This document shows positions 40,069 through 51,453 of a stretch of DNA of 64,000 nt, one piece after another; position 1 is the first letter of the stretch; every line of letters starts with the position of its first letter. A program made the position numbers and the translations under genes. The stretch is from Symsagittifera roscoffensis (Eukaryota; Xenacoelomorpha; Acoela; Convolutidae): contig NC_087070.1 in the NCBI RefSeq assembly GCF_963678635.1, positions 54,910,617 to 54,974,616 of the forward strand, read 5' to 3'. A model generated the notes under the pieces. That model did no database searches, was not told where the DNA came from, and was given only the letters and a program-made list of their open reading frames with translations.

Positions 40069-40277
40069 GTCATACCGTAACGTATGATGTCTGTTAAAAT
40101 CGAGCCCAAAAGGAATGATAAATAGCAAGTTAAGTTAAGTGAGAAATCAAAAAGGAACAACTAGTTCGAAAATTCTCTATTCAACTTTTGGCCAGCTCAA
40201 CTTAATGTAACGACTTCATAATCGGACAAGGTCAGTATGTATGGATCTTACATGTTTGCCAATCCGACCGGATGACA
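40068..40277 (-). repeat. 5' LTR of gypsy copy B (210 bp)
   Basis: Minus strand TGTCATCCGG...GACA, with TG...CA termini and followed by the primer site. The start motif matches the remnant at 10749 and 10888 next to copy A. The partner LTR is not in the window; it is presumably lost in the gap. Confidence 0.65.
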
Positions 40278-40522
40278 GTTTTTTTTCGGTTTGTCAAAAC
40301 AATAAAGTGAAGCCAAATTTAAAAGCCGCAAAAACAGGTCTGAGACTCTTTCCTGATAAAACAACGAACAAAAATGACAAAACCTATGAAATTTTTGCTT
40401 ACTAGCTGCTTTTTTACCAGAAAAATAAATCGACTAGATTAAAACCAGCCGACCACGCTCAAGCAGATTCAGCCAGGATCGATCAACGTCGACAAAGTCC
40501 AGCAAAATTGACGAAGTTATAA
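40278..40522. other. Short non-coding spacer between gypsy copies B and C
   Basis: About 245 bp between two divergently oriented elements (B leftward, C rightward); nothing recognised. Confidence 0.5.
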
Positions 40523-40727
40523 TGATATAGGGACCAGTTTGAGTTTATGTAAGTTTTGGTCTTCTGTCTGGGGATCTGCTGCTGTGACCTTGCGATCGCT
40601 ATCGTACGGCATAAGCTAAAGCAACCAAGATCAGTAGATTAGGTTTTCATGCCATATAGTTGCCTTATCAATTTGAACGTTTTCGCTCATTTGAACGTAT
40701 CAACCGAACGTTTTCGCTTCTTCAACA
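40523..40727 (+). repeat. 5' LTR of gypsy copy C
   Basis: It starts TGATATAGGGACCAG and ends TTCGCTTCTTCAACA; matching sequence lies at 46217-46415. Both contain TTTTGGTCTTCTGTCTGGGG and GTTGCCTTATCAATTT. Confidence 0.85.
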
Positions 40728-41645
40728 TGGCGCAGCCAGCTGAAAGAAAAGGAGGAGGGAAGAATCCGCTGAACATACTATCGTTCTGGGTTGCGCGCAC
40801 GCTGGAGCCGTCAAGCTACTGGGAGGAGTGGATCATAAAGTTCCACTGGGGATTGTTTGCAAAATAAGATATCGATCCTGATTATTTTCATTTTGCTAAT
40901 ACTCTAGATTATGCGGCGATAGCAGCGTTACCGGGGGAACTCGATGGAGAAAATCGGGTAGATGCGCAGAAAAAATTAAAATCGAATTTGTATCTCTGCA
41001 TTGGGAATGAAGCACAAAGGATATTTAAAGCCCAAAAACCGACGGTTAGTATCAAAACGGAGAGGTACCCACGATTGCTATACGAAATGCCAAATTTATT
41101 TCAACGAGAGCGAAACGTAACACACGAGCGACAACTATTTTACATGAGAAAGCAAAGAGAGAACGAAAAATTTGAGAAATTCCATGCGGAATTAAGCGCT
41201 CTAACCGGAAGGTGTGATTTTGCCAACGCGGCCGAAAATATTTGGGATACTTTTATTATGAATATGCGCGAATCCGACTGCCAAAGAAAACTCTCCCGGT
41301 CTACCAAGCTACCAGAGGAGGTATATAGGATAGCATTGTCGTATGAGAGAGGTGAGCGCGCATACAAATCCTATACTGGAAAACCGGCCTCGTCCGCGCC
41401 GCAGATAACCATAAAACAGGAGCCAGATAGTAATATCCGATGAGGACAAGGGTGCTATAGAAACCGAGCACGCAGACGACGCGGAGGATATTTCCCAGGG
41501 GCAAGCATTGGAGGAATTAATAACCGTCGATGTTGCAATTGTGACGCACCAGATTTTACGTTGGACCATATCGCAAATTATCCTGCGAAAGGAGTAACGT
41601 GCAATGAGTGTCAAAAACTAGGGCACTTTGAACGCAGATTAAGGG
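40727..41645 (+). pseudogene. Gypsy copy C: gag with zinc knuckles
   Basis: The frame starts MAQPAERKGGGKN, is broken by an in-frame TAA at 40865-40867, then continues in the same frame to 41443 with capsid-like RDNVT/LFYMRKQRENEKFEKFHAEL and FIMNMRESDCQRKL stretches. After a shift, two Cys-rich segments follow near 41533-41640 (CCNCDAPDFTLDH and CNECQKLGHF), the first degenerate, the second a knuckle whose last Cys is lost. Expected role: particle assembly; non-functional here. Confidence 0.8.
40728..40742 (+). promoter_or_regulatory. Primer binding site of copy C, overlapping the gag start
   Basis: TGGCGCAGCCAGCTG begins immediately after the LTR. The ATG of gag is the final LTR base plus TG of this site (ATGGCGCAG, Met-Ala-Gln). 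The same overlap is seen in copy B. Confidence 0.65.
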
Positions 41646-41871
41646 GTATTAGACGAGGAACTAACCAGTGGAGAGGACAAGGATGAGGACGAGTAGGACT
41701 AGAAGGGGACGAGAATGAGCACCACCAAAGCACACATAGTGTAGACAATGCAAGGATGGATCAGTGTCGTCGGGATCCGATGATTATATGGTGATGTTAA
41801 TTAGGCAAAAGACCGTGATGGAGTTGAAGATTCCAAGTGCCAGAGCCCAAGTTGAGGTGTCATGAAAGAAA

Positions 41872-42207
41872 ATGTGGCTTTGGGTGGATAGCGGATCTTC
41901 TGTGTTGATCTTTAGCATGACAGACCTGAAAACAACATTAGGTAAAACTAACTTTCACTTAGAATCATCACAAGAAGAATTTTTGGACTACAATAACAAC
42001 CAAATACACACACTGGGGAAGGTAGCAGTGACGATGCAGTTAAATGGCTGGGCTGCTCCGGCGCAAGTGTCAGTAATAGTAGGGAACCATCAATCAACCC
42101 TTGGGCGCGACCTGATGAAAAACATAGGACTGGAACTGGTGCAACGTTGGATAATTAATGGGAGTCACGGGAGAAGGGAGCAGTCAGGACGCAAAGGGAA
42201 ACGATGA
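41872..42207 (+). pseudogene. Gypsy copy C: aspartic protease
   Basis: 111-codon frame with VDSGSSVLIF (active-site DSG) near the start and LGRDLMKNIGL near the end, the flap-side landmark of retroelement proteases. It is about the right length for a protease domain. It has no link to an intact gag or RT frame. Confidence 0.75.
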
Positions 42208-42279
42208 ATTGCAATCGTACTTCTGTAAATTGTATCCAAACTTATTTACCAGAATAAACAAAATCCGAAACGCTAAAGT

Positions 42280-43025
42280 AAGAGCCGAACTCTTTGAAAA
42301 CTAAAACGGATGCAGCTAAAAGGACGTCGGGTTCCAATCAGTCTACAGAATAAAGTAGACAAGGAAATAGATCGGTTGACGAAAAATGACACATTATAAA
42401 ATTACAAGATTGTTCGGATAGGAATTTCGTAACCTCTATAGTAATCACAGTAAAAAAGATGGAAGCATAAAATTGGCATTGGAATCAAGAAAGCTTAACA
42501 AACAGGTACACAAAAATAAGTAACAGATGCCAAATAGTGACGAATCAGTTGACGGGATAAATCAAATAATTGCAGAACGAAAAGCCGGGGATGTATATTT
42601 TACAACATTGGATTTCACGTGTGCGTAAGGACAAGTATCGCTCGATCAAAAAACTTGCGAACAGTGCAAATTTTCATTAGTCGGCGGAAAATTGATGGAA
42701 ACTTATCGTTTTAAAAACGGATTTGACGGGCGCACATCAATACCAGTGGAGTTTTAAAAAATTATCGATAATTTACCCTAGGAATTTCCCCAGGCAAATG
42801 ACATCCTAATTGCGTTGAAGGAAACTAGAAGAGAAAACGTTGCATTAGTGGAGAAAATTTCAAATAAGGTGGACGTATCAAACGCTGCCCGAAAAATGCG
42901 TGTGCAAAAATAAAATGTGAATGGTTAGGTTGCCGAATCGGAAAAAATGACTCTGTACCGTTGGTTCAAAAAAGTCAAGCAAAAAAAGATTTAAAAATCC
43001 CAAAATTCAGAAATATCTCAAATCA
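42280..43025 (+). pseudogene. Gypsy copy C: reverse transcriptase, heavily broken
   Basis: Segments in shifting frames: VTSIVITVKK, IKLALESRKLNKQVHKNK, then DVYFTTLDFTCA, whose LDF is RT motif A, and TYRFKNGFDG. A YxDD motif cannot be followed because of frameshifts. Non-functional. Confidence 0.75.
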
Positions 43026-43028
43026 TTA

Positions 43029-43610
43029 ATGGGTTCTATGCACAGCCTGCGTAAATTTCTACCAAACCTCGCCGAGGTCAGTGCACCATTACGACCGTTA
43101 CTCAGTCAAAACCATGAATTTGCTTGGACGCCGGATTGCGAGAACGCTTTTCAACAACTAAAATTTTTAGTCAGGAACATAGTAGAACTTAAACACTATG
43201 ATATTTACCAGGAGACAAGAAAAGTAGGTGATGCTAGCCACGACGGCCTAGGGGCCGTGTTAGAACAGTTCGGTTCCAACGGTTGGCACCCCATTTGATT
43301 TGCGTCACGTTATCCTAATCCGACCGAGAAAAAATATTCGACAAACGAGATGAAATTAATCGCAGTAGTGTGTGCAACGGAACATTTCCGCAACCATATC
43401 TACGGACGTTCTTTCACGGTTATATCGGATCACAAGGCGTTATTTACAATAGTAAATTCATCACCAAAAGGAATAAAACATTCTTCAGTGGGCTAAATCG
43501 ATGATACGATCAATTGATACCGTATGATTTTAAAGTTGAACAAAGATTGAGATTGAACAAAGTGTCAAAAATTGAGGTGGCAGACTAATTGTCTCGTTTT
43601 TTGTCTGCTT
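43029..43610 (+). pseudogene. Gypsy copy C: RT thumb and RNase H
   Basis: The open frame 43029-43298 has FLPNLAEVSAPLRPLLSQN and FAWTPDCENAFQQLK, the typical RT-RNase H junction, then DASHDGLGAVLEQ (conserved Asp). After a stop, YSTNEMKLIAVVCATEHFR and FTVISDHKALFTIV follow. Multiple stops. Confidence 0.8.
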
Positions 43611-44253
43611 AATCACCCGATAAAAAATTTGTTGTAGCGAAAAAAAAATGATCAACTGGCTAGGGGCCAGCTAAAAAATAGGGGTCAAAAAGTGAAACAA
43701 ATTAAAAAAAACCGACGGTAGAGGGCGGACGATCATGTTTTTACTGAAAAAAGAGTGTCGTATTCAATGAAACTCAAAGAAAATTAAAGTATGCAAATGG
43801 TAAACGTGAGCGTAAGCGCTCACTAGAGGGCGTGTTTACATGCAACCGATAGTTAGCCAATCAGAAACAAGCCATTTGAATACCGAAGGATATATGCAAA
43901 TGACGAAGCAAGCAAATCAGACTTTGTTCTCAGTTTGTTGAATCCAGTCACGCATTGAAAGAAAATTCCTAAAAAGACAAGATTGTTTCTTCCGCTAATT
44001 CCCCAGAGAAAGTCGACCCGAAACCACCTTCTGTAATTGTAAATACTTCGACCCAACCCGGAACTGTTAATCAAATGTCCTGCTAAACAGAATTCACAAC
44101 CAACCATCAAGCTTAAGTTCAGGTTCAGATATAGAAGTTATACCACCAGAGAAAATTGTTCCGAAAAGAAAGTCATCGAAGAAACTCATTAATGTTTTTT
44201 TTATTCCCTCGTCAATCCCCCGGCTTGTCTTATCCCCTTGTAAATAGTGATAA
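43611..44253. other. Copy C region between RNase H and integrase, no usable frame
   Basis: About 640 bp without a convincing open frame, in the place where copy B encodes its pre-integrase linker. Probably decayed coding sequence, possibly with inserted background DNA. Confidence 0.45.
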
Positions 44254-45130
44254 ATGGATATGATATACTCAATTGTACCTACTAATAGTAAAATAGTTAA
44301 AAAGACCGATTATCCCGAAATCCTCAGCTTAAAACTTGTAGAGGCTAACATGGAAAAAGACCCTAACCTGAGAACTGTACGAGACGCAATATGGGAAAGA
44401 ACCCACGTGCAAAAAAAATTATTGCCAAATTTGGACAATAATATGCCCAAAATTATAATGATTTTGCTGTGCGCGAGAATTTTTTGTGGATAGACGGCCG
44501 CCTGGCCATATGGAAGGATATGTCATCGGCAGTATCGAAACCCGCTACACTACAATCACCAAGGGTAGAATGAAATGTTCGCAGCGGCGAAGGATGTCTG
44601 GATCCCGCTCATGCACCGGAACCTCGCGGCCACAGCTAAATACTGTAAAAGTTGCCTTGAAGCAGGTAAAAACATTAAACCGGACATTCCTTAAAGTGAT
44701 ATGGGGAAACATAACTACCTAGGGAACCTAATGATCTTGTCCAATTGGATTTCTGGGGTCCAGTAAAATTTGTACAGGATCGAAAGCAGAACGTTCTAGT
44801 GGCGTTGGATACGTTTTCACATTGGCCGTCGGCATACGTCTGTTGAAGTAACAAATCCAAAAATATGTTTAAATTCCTAAAAAAATATGTAAATACACAT
44901 GGTCACCCAAAGAAATTACATATGGATCAAGCAGCCCGATTCTTTTCAAAAGATATCTCAAATTTCTGTAATTAAGAGGGCATCGAACTTATAAAATCTC
45001 CAGTTAAGCACCACCCCGCGACGGGGATGGTCAAAAGAACCACCGGTTCGATAAAAAACTATGTCCAAACATACCTACGGAAGAATAAAAAACATAAATT
45101 TGCATTGATGATATCACGAGCGTTAAGCGC
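44254..45130 (+). pseudogene. Gypsy copy C: integrase
   Basis: 44254-44493 encodes the pre-integrase segment (LVEANMEKDPNLRTVRDAIWE). After frameshifts come the zinc-domain part AAKDVWIPLMHRNLA...CKSC, QLDFWGPVKF (first Asp), HMDQAARFF (second Asp), and HHPATGMVKRTTGS, in which the position of the third catalytic Glu is Lys (AAA). Copy A has the same Glu-to-Lys change. Non-functional. Confidence 0.8.
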
Positions 45131-45150
45131 TTAAAGATTTAGGCCGCATT

Positions 45151-46074
45151 TTGAGACTTAAACTGACGCCATTTCAGGCTTATCACGGAAGAGAAGTTAA
45201 TACCACCCTTCGGAATCTAACGAAAAAACCATCGCTCAAAAATCTCTTTTGGGAGAATGTAATTAACCACAAATTACAATGTTTAGATGAAGCAAGCGGT
45301 CTCCCCAAGGTGGAGCTAAACTTCGACTGGGAGAAACGAAGCGACCTAGTGTATGCTCAAGAAAATCGCAAAGCTCTTAGGGTACTGGAAGAGCACGAGT
45401 TAGCTGAAGCCGAGGTGTAACTCACACATCCTAAGGCACCAGAGTGGCTAAAGCGCCACAAGAGGAGCACTACAATGGTCTACCAACTTGCCGGGAAAAC
45501 TGACCCAAAGGACCCAAGGAGGTATAAGCGTTTATCGTCAAACCTAGAAAAATTAACACCACATACGGTGCAAATAAATGAAGGATCATTACTTAGGAGA
45601 AGTGGGATTTCGTTTAGATCAGCGGCGGAAGAAATTCGAGCAGAAAAAGGGAACGACCCTGAAACCCCGGGACCTAGTAAACCGAGGGAACCAAAAGTAA
45701 AAGCACTGAAGAAATTGCGGGGGACACTGAAAAAAAGGAACCAGACAATGAAATGGGCGCAGATGGATAGCGAGGAGCGAAAGCGAAAGAAAAGGCGGTT
45801 ATTGGAGAGCAGCGACGAAGAGAGCGACGAGAAGAACGAGAACGAGAACGCACGGACGAACGTGAGACAAGAAGGCAAAGCAACGAGGACAACGGCGACG
45901 AAAAATCAATCAAGCGAAGCGAACAAACCGTCGGGTACGGCAAAAGCGATATTACGGAAAACCGTCGGTCAAAAGAGAAAAATTAGTGAAGAAGTGACGC
46001 GTCGATCGACGAGACAGCGAAAGGGAGTGGACAAGATGGGCGGAATGATGATCCATCGAATCGAGTATACATGA
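45151..46074 (+). pseudogene. Gypsy copy C: integrase C-terminus and basic tail
   Basis: 45151-45420 has LTPFQAYHGREVNTTLRNL and FDWEKRSDLVYAQENRKAL, the usual post-core part. 45475-46074 is a 199-codon frame, rich in Lys, Glu, Arg and Ser, ending with RRSTRQRK, a tail also seen in copy A. A stop and shift at 45418-45475 separate them. The tail frame is one of the best preserved parts of the element, but its composition is low-complexity. Confidence 0.75.
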
Positions 46075-46216
46075 GAAACAGAAGAAAAGAACCCAGGGGG
46101 AGGGTTGGCAAGTGTGCCGAAAAACTCAATTAATCTAGAACTTAAAACTTTGTCATTAAAACTAAAACTACTGGTACAAACTACTGAATAAAATATGAGT
46201 TCAATAAGTTTTCATT

Positions 46217-46415
46217 GATACAGGGACCAGTTTGAGTTTATGCAAAGTTTATGTAAGTTTTGGTCTTCTGTCTGGGGACCTGCTGCTGTGATCTTGCGGT
46301 CGCTATCTTCCGGCATAGGCTAAAATAACCAAGTGCACTAAGATTATGTTTTCATGCCATACAGTTGCCTTATCAATTTAAACTTTCATTAACGAACGTT
46401 TTCGCTTCTACAACA
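46217..46415 (+). repeat. 3' LTR of gypsy copy C
   Basis: TGATACAGGGACCAG...CAACA, matching 40523-40727 with substitutions and indels, including a small duplication of GTTTATG near the start. Confidence 0.85.
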
Positions 46416-46695
46416 AAATAACGCTGACCGAAACCGATCAGTTTTAACAGCGGATTTTGTTCAACTCGCAACGTCCACAGCAAACAACAAAATTGAGAAA
46501 GGACATCAGCCGACAACGCAATCGTTACATAATTTGACCACCTCAACCCGCTGTCTACAAAACTACAAAACATGTCAGCCGAATCCACGATGTCTGATTG
46601 AACCACGATGTCCTGTGAGAAATCCAAAACAAAATCGAAATCTACAGTTGGAGTTTTTTTTGCACAGTTTACGTTTTGCCATTTGGCTCTCCTTT
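46416..46695. other. Short stretch without recognised feature
   Basis: Non-coding sequence following copy C. Frames of 69-84 codons on both strands here carry no motif. Confidence 0.4.
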
Positions 46696-46990
46696 GCCAA
46701 ACAAAGTGACAATTTAGTGATAATTCTGAGGCACACTATTTAGTGATAAATAAACTGAAAATTATCGTGACTAATCAGTAAAAATTTTTTGTCGCAACTA
46801 AATGTTTTAAATGGGATACCGAAGTATATCACAAGTATGTGGATTAGATGAAGCAAAAATATAACTTAATTGCTGGTCAAGATAGTTTTCGATTGAATTA
46901 TTACTAAAAAGCGTGCCACTGGGTTGAATTGAAGGTGCTATATTTTGATTGTTGTTTGTCAATTTGTAATAAAAAACCAGACTACGCGTA
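46696..46990 (+). repeat. Direct repeat, copy 1 (uninterrupted)
   Basis: Similar to 47878-48143 plus 49247-49275. Shared landmarks: TAATTCTGAGGCACACTATT, ATCACAAGTATGT, GCTGGTCAAGATAGTTTT, then TTTGTCAATTTGTAATA. It serves as the empty site for the foldback element that interrupts copy 2. Confidence 0.8.
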
Positions 46991-47572
46991 GCAGAGTGTG
47001 AGGTTCAATTTTTGACTGCTTTTTCGACCATAAGGTAGTTTTTGGCAAAAAATAAAAAATTAAATACCAATTTTCTTTAAAAAAAGTTTTCAAAACGTTT
47101 TGCGCATATATTAGAGATCACATCTGTCTTAATTTGATTGATCTAAAAAAACTCATTTTTATTAACATTTTCTAATAAATGGGTAGGATTTTGTAATGCA
47201 ATTTTTGCTTGGCTAAAAAAGCCAAGACAGCTTTATTTTAGGCTTCAAATTATAAAGGCTGCGCGTAAACTTGCAGGATCTTCAGCTTACAAAATACGTC
47301 AGCCGGAACCGCGATGTCTGATTGAATTGACTGCAAAAAAATAGAGTTTTTTTTCAAAAATTCAATCAAACGATTTGTCCTCAATTTTTTTTAATCAATT
47401 TGAGTTAGTTAGTTTGTTAAAAATAGATTGCTATTGATCGAAGCAATTTTTTTTGCAGCAGGCAAAGAACGAAGTTGTGGAAAATAAAATGGCATTGAGA
47501 AAAAGTAGTTCAAAAAGTTTGTTGAAAAAGTAGTTCAAAAAGTTTGTTCTTACGCTTAGCGAGTAATGAGAT
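46991..47572. other. AT-rich non-coding stretch
   Basis: It contains an ATTATAAAGGCTGCGCGTAA segment (near 47249) related to parts of the repeats at 50568 and 63356. Otherwise nothing recognised. Confidence 0.45.
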
Positions 47573-47596
47573 AGATAGATAGGTAGATAGATAGAT

Positions 47597-47636
<40 letters not shown>
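47573..47636 (+). repeat. GATA/GA microsatellite
   Basis: Runs of GATAGATA followed by about 16 GA units, then GACAGATAGA. Simple repeat; the overlapping minus-strand open frame is an artefact. Confidence 0.95.
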
Positions 47637-47637
<1 letters not shown>

Positions 47638-47877
47638 TAGAGAAAGAGAAATTGTAGTAGCTTTGTGCGTCAAATTTTAACTTCCATTAAAACTAAGGTG
47701 GCCTGAAATTCTTTGAAATTCTGAAACAATTTTTGATAATTTTCTGATAAGTTACCCAAAATGAGGAAACTGGATCATTGTACAATTTTTTTTACTTGTC
47801 TAAGACATCTAAAATTGAAATTTAATTTGATGATTAAACTTTTTTGCACAATTACGTTTGCAATTTGACTATGCTTT

Positions 47878-48143
47878 GGCAAACAAGTGATAATTGAGTG
47901 ATAATTCTGAGGCACACTATTTAGTGCGAAAATAATCAAGCGTGACCAGTCAGTTAAAATTTTTTATCGCATTTAATTGATTTAACTGAGACAACGAAGA
48001 TTATCACAAGTATGTCATTCAGTTGAAGCTAAAAAATAAATTAAACGCTGGTCAAGATAGTTTTTGATTGAATTGTCATTAAAAAGTGTGCCGCTGGGAT
48101 GAATTAAAGGTGCGATAAATTCATAAAAATATATTTGTCAGTT
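47878..48143 (+). repeat. Direct repeat, copy 2 (interrupted by foldback element)
   Basis: Matches 46696-46960. The similarity stops at TTTGTCAGTT (48143), where the foldback element begins, and resumes after it at 49247 (TTTTTAATACAAAAAGACTGCGC against TTTGTAATAAAAAACCAGACTACGC). Confidence 0.8.
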
Positions 48144-49246
48144 CCCGGGATGACCAAAAATACTAGTCATACAATTTCCATATATGGAAAAATGCTAGTC
48201 ATACACTTTCCATGAAATTCCATACGTACAGAAAATTGCATGAAAGGTCTATGATTAGTATTTTTTTCATATATGGAAATTGTATAATTAGAATTTTTCC
48301 ATAAACCAAAAATATTGAATTTTACATTTTATTTTCTCAATATTTTTTGGCTGTGTTCGTAACCGAACACAAATGACATGAATCTTGATTACTCAAACGC
48401 AGTAACCAACGGTTTGGCCGTCTCGCATTAACAATGCATTGGAAACAGCCTGATATGTGTTACTTCTGTCTCATACAATTGACATAACGAAAGTAGTGAA
48501 CTTTTAAATTTTGGCAATAATTTTCAAAGATGATTATTTTTAAAAATTGAAAGTTTAAATTACCAGACATTGATCAAGGCATACAAAATAATGTCATACA
48601 AAAGAAAGAGGAGTTTTAAGCGTTTTTGAAACAAGTTACGAAGAGAAAAGGAAAAAAAATCCAATATTAGTATATCCAGGACTACGTTATACACACAAAA
48701 AATTAAATTTTGCATGCAAAATTTTTTTTTTCAAAAAATGTTTGTTTGAATACGAAAATCAATTTGCAGTTGAAAAAAAAACACAAAAAATTTTTGGGGG
48801 CAATTTCAAAAAATTGCTAGTCATACAATTTCCATATATAGAAATTGTATGAAAAAACACTAGTGTTTTTTTTTCAGAAAACAAAAATAAAAAGTCAAAG
48901 TTTTCGGTCGTAGCAGCCCAAAAAACGCTTAAATGCTTGGCCAGCAGTTGAATTGATTGTTCAAAGCTTTTTTTTCACAAAAATAAATTTTAAAAAAATT
49001 CTAATCATACAATTTCCATATATGGAAATTGTATGAGTAGCATTTTTTTTCATACCATTTTTTTCCTTTTTTTTTTGAAGAGATACCAATTTCGATACCA
49101 AAACAACTATAAAACACCTTTGAAATTTGATTAAACTCATTTTGCAAAAATGTATGAAATTTGTTTGACTAGCATTTTTCCATAGACTAAACTAAGTGTA
49201 TGAAATTGTATGATTAGCATTTTCGGTCTATGGAGATCAACCCGGG
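48144..49246. mobile_element. 1.1-kb foldback element (CCCGGG termini)
   Basis: Terminal inverted repeats start CCCGGGATGACC (48144) and, on the other strand from 49246, CCCGGGTTGATC. Both are followed within ~30 bases by a TACTAGTCATACAATTTC-type motif. The interior holds several more inverted copies of CATACAATTTCCATA, including a palindrome at 49005-49036. No coding capacity. Insertion into a direct repeat is shown by comparison with 46951-46990. A ~200-bp relative lies at 62173-62370. The class of transposase that moves it is unknown. Confidence 0.75.
49005..49036. repeat. 32-bp perfect palindrome in foldback element
   Basis: TCATACAATTTCCATA followed directly by its reverse complement; pairing extends to 49001-49040 with one mismatch. 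Similar half-sites occur at about 48168, 48285, 48827 and 49210. Confidence 0.95.
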
Positions 49247-50076
49247 TTTTTAATACAAAAAGACTGCGCTTGATTTAATATATGAAGATTGGTAGGGTAT
49301 GACGACCAATTCGCGCTAAATTGCAAATGATGATGTTTTAACACAGAGCGTAGGCAGCGGATCAGCAGCGGGACAATTTAAAACAAACAATTTTATTTTA
49401 TAATTATTTTCAATTTTTTTTTGTGAAAATTTTATCCTTTTGCGAAAAATTACATTAAGTACAAAAAGTCAAGCTCGGAGCAGGAGTTTATCAATGCAGC
49501 GTGAATTGTGGTGATTTAAATAATCCGGAAAAAGCGAAGACAAAATGAATTTTCAAGCACGTTTTTATTAAATTAGGTTGAACTTAGACAAGAAATGAAA
49601 GAAAAAAATGCATGGAAATTTAACAAATTTATAATGGCGGAGAGTTTAGTTTACGAAAACTCTTTTTAAACACAAATGAGTCATTGTTAGTTCCGGTTAC
49701 TTAATAAAAAACTGCTGCTTTAATTGTCGGATCAAGTGCTTAGCAATTTACCAAAAAAGCCTATTATGTATCAAAACGAGTTGTCCTTGAGTTAATTAAT
49801 TAAAACGAGTAGTCCTTGAGTTACTTTAACTGTATCAAAATTTTCTCAATAATTGGGTAGGTTTTCGTAAAGCAAACTTACGAACATCTTTAGGAACTTT
49901 ATGATCTTTGAAATTTAATATAAGTAAAGATATTTTTGCATGATAGCCAAAAGTGTCATCTTCATCAAATTAAATACCAATTTTTATTGAAAACAATTTT
50001 GAAAACAATTTGCTCGTATTTTGGAGATTATATCCTTCTTAAACTTTGTTGAACTATATAGCACATTCTTTTTTAT
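49247..50076. other. AT-rich non-coding stretch
   Basis: After the resumed direct repeat (to about 49275) nothing is recognised. The segment near 49843-50045 (AATAATTGGGTAGG) weakly resembles 47070-47190. Confidence 0.4.
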
Positions 50077-50563
50077 TGTTCCGACTTTCGTAACGAAAGT
50101 AACGGAATATTTGTGCTCGGGTGGGTTTTTTTTTCTTCAGACAAATTTCGACTTTTTAACTAGCAATTTTTGATGGAATTTTTTTATCATTCAAAAAGTA
50201 TTGTTGTCCTGAGCTTAAATTTGAAAAGATATTTCACCTGTGATCATTTTTCATAAAGTTATGAGGGTTTAAAGATTGCCATTTTGGCCATTTTGACAAA
50301 TTTGGGACAATTAGCGCGCGATATAATTCGCGCTATTAACGCGTAAGCGGAGATTTAATCCTTCTTATAAATCGTTCCAAATTGGTTGAACGAAGCTGAT
50401 TTGCCATAATTGATTTGTTTCAAGGAAAGAAATCTCTCTTTTTGTACTTTATATGGCGTGTGGGGGGATGATTTTCACAAAAAAAAATTCAAATTTTAGA
50501 AAAAAATTTCGTTTTATTTTATTTCATTTAATTTTTTAATGCTTTTACTGCTGCTCCATATGA
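50077..50563 (+). mobile_element. MITE (TGTTCCGACT family), right end missing
   Basis: It starts TGTTCCGACTTTCG with a subterminal ACTTTCGTAACGAAAGT palindrome. Internal parts match the copy at 51454 (TATTTGTGCTCGG, GATATTTCACCTGTGATCATTTTTC, GGCGTGT.GGGGGATGATTTT). It stops near TTTACTGCTGCTCCAT without the right terminal repeat. Non-coding. Confidence 0.7.
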
Positions 50564-50567
50564 AGGC

Positions 50568-51028
50568 TATTATGAAGGCTGCTTGTAAACTTGAGGATGT
50601 GCAGCTTGCAAACTACTATTTGAAATAAAAATACTTCAACCGGAACCGCGATATCTGATTGTCTGAGACTCGAGCCTCTTAGCAAAAATTCCGACAAGAT
50701 AACCTAAGACATTTCGAATTACAAAAAAATAGATGCCTTCTAAGCTCTTTCAATTTTTAGAATGATTTAATGTTATAGTGCTTTTTGATAACATTAACCG
50801 ACTTGAGAAAATTGGATCAACAGGTAAAGTTGTTACTCCGCTGGAATTAAATTCTTCTTTCGAAACTAAAAATCGGTTACGTTTGTTAACGCATTTTTCA
50901 CGTTTGTTTTTGGAGAGCGCTATTTACGTCACTTTAAGCAGATGAATTTCAATTGAACTCAAAAAGTTCATATAAACTAGGTGCATTCAAAAATGCCTTA
51001 AATGTGTGAATGCACATCTGTAGTTATT
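50568..51028 (+). repeat. Interspersed repeat, copy 1 (~460 bp)
   Basis: Closely similar to 63356-63825: AAACTACTATTTGA, CAACCGGAACCGCGATATCTG, ACATTAACCGACTTGAGAAAA, GCACATCTGTAGTTATT. Here it continues into AGAGACTTTT; in the other copy a MITE begins at this point. Non-coding. Confidence 0.85.
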
Positions 51029-51453
51029 AGAGACTTTTATGCACAGTTCAAGACTTTTTCCTAAAAAAAAACAAAAGAAATCAACAAAAACATATATACG
51101 GGTCTTCACTACGTTCATTACTATTAAATACACGAAGAAAGATAAACAATCAATAGAAGAACAGTTAATAGTTTAAACACAGTTTACACAACCGGAGTGT
51201 ATGCAACAAGTTTAGTAAAATAACTGACTGTTTTCCAATATAAAAAGGTACTTCTGGGTCAACTATTTGTGTTCGGTTAGTTTTTTGTGCTAGTGTTTTT
51301 TTTGTATATATTAATTACTAGGTAGTTTCAATGAGTTTCCTCATCCGAAAACTAACGCACATTCAAGGCTGTTCTTTTTAATGAAGTAGTAAGGTAAGAT
51401 AAGGCAACGAGTGATCAAGAGGTGTTCGAGTTTTAAATTTTGGTCTTAGTTTT
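51029..51453. other. AT-rich non-coding stretch
   Basis: No gene or repeat structure recognised. Confidence 0.4.

Larger units (their letters stand above)
36169..40277 (-). mobile_element. Decayed Ty3/gypsy element, copy B
   Basis: Read from 40277 down: LTR (40277-40068), primer site, gag start, RT, RNase H, pre-integrase region and integrase, truncated by the gap. All reading frames are broken by stops and shifts. It is homologous to copy A over the integrase core (36169-36430 against 12757-12978) but clearly diverged. That overlap means A and B are different copies and not two halves of one interrupted element. Confidence 0.85.
40523..46415 (+). mobile_element. Decayed Ty3/gypsy element, copy C (5.9 kb)
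   Basis: Short LTRs (40523-40727 and 46217-46415), adjacent primer site, gag, zinc knuckle, protease, RT, RNase H, integrase and a basic C-terminal tail in standard gypsy order. Many stops and frameshifts; the LTRs differ by substitutions and small indels, so it is old. I find no clear target-site duplication. It is of the same general type as copies A and B, but distinct in sequence. Confidence 0.9.

Noticed and set aside
47431-47673. 80-codon minus-strand frame with Ser-Leu repeats
   Set aside because: Translation of the GA microsatellite.
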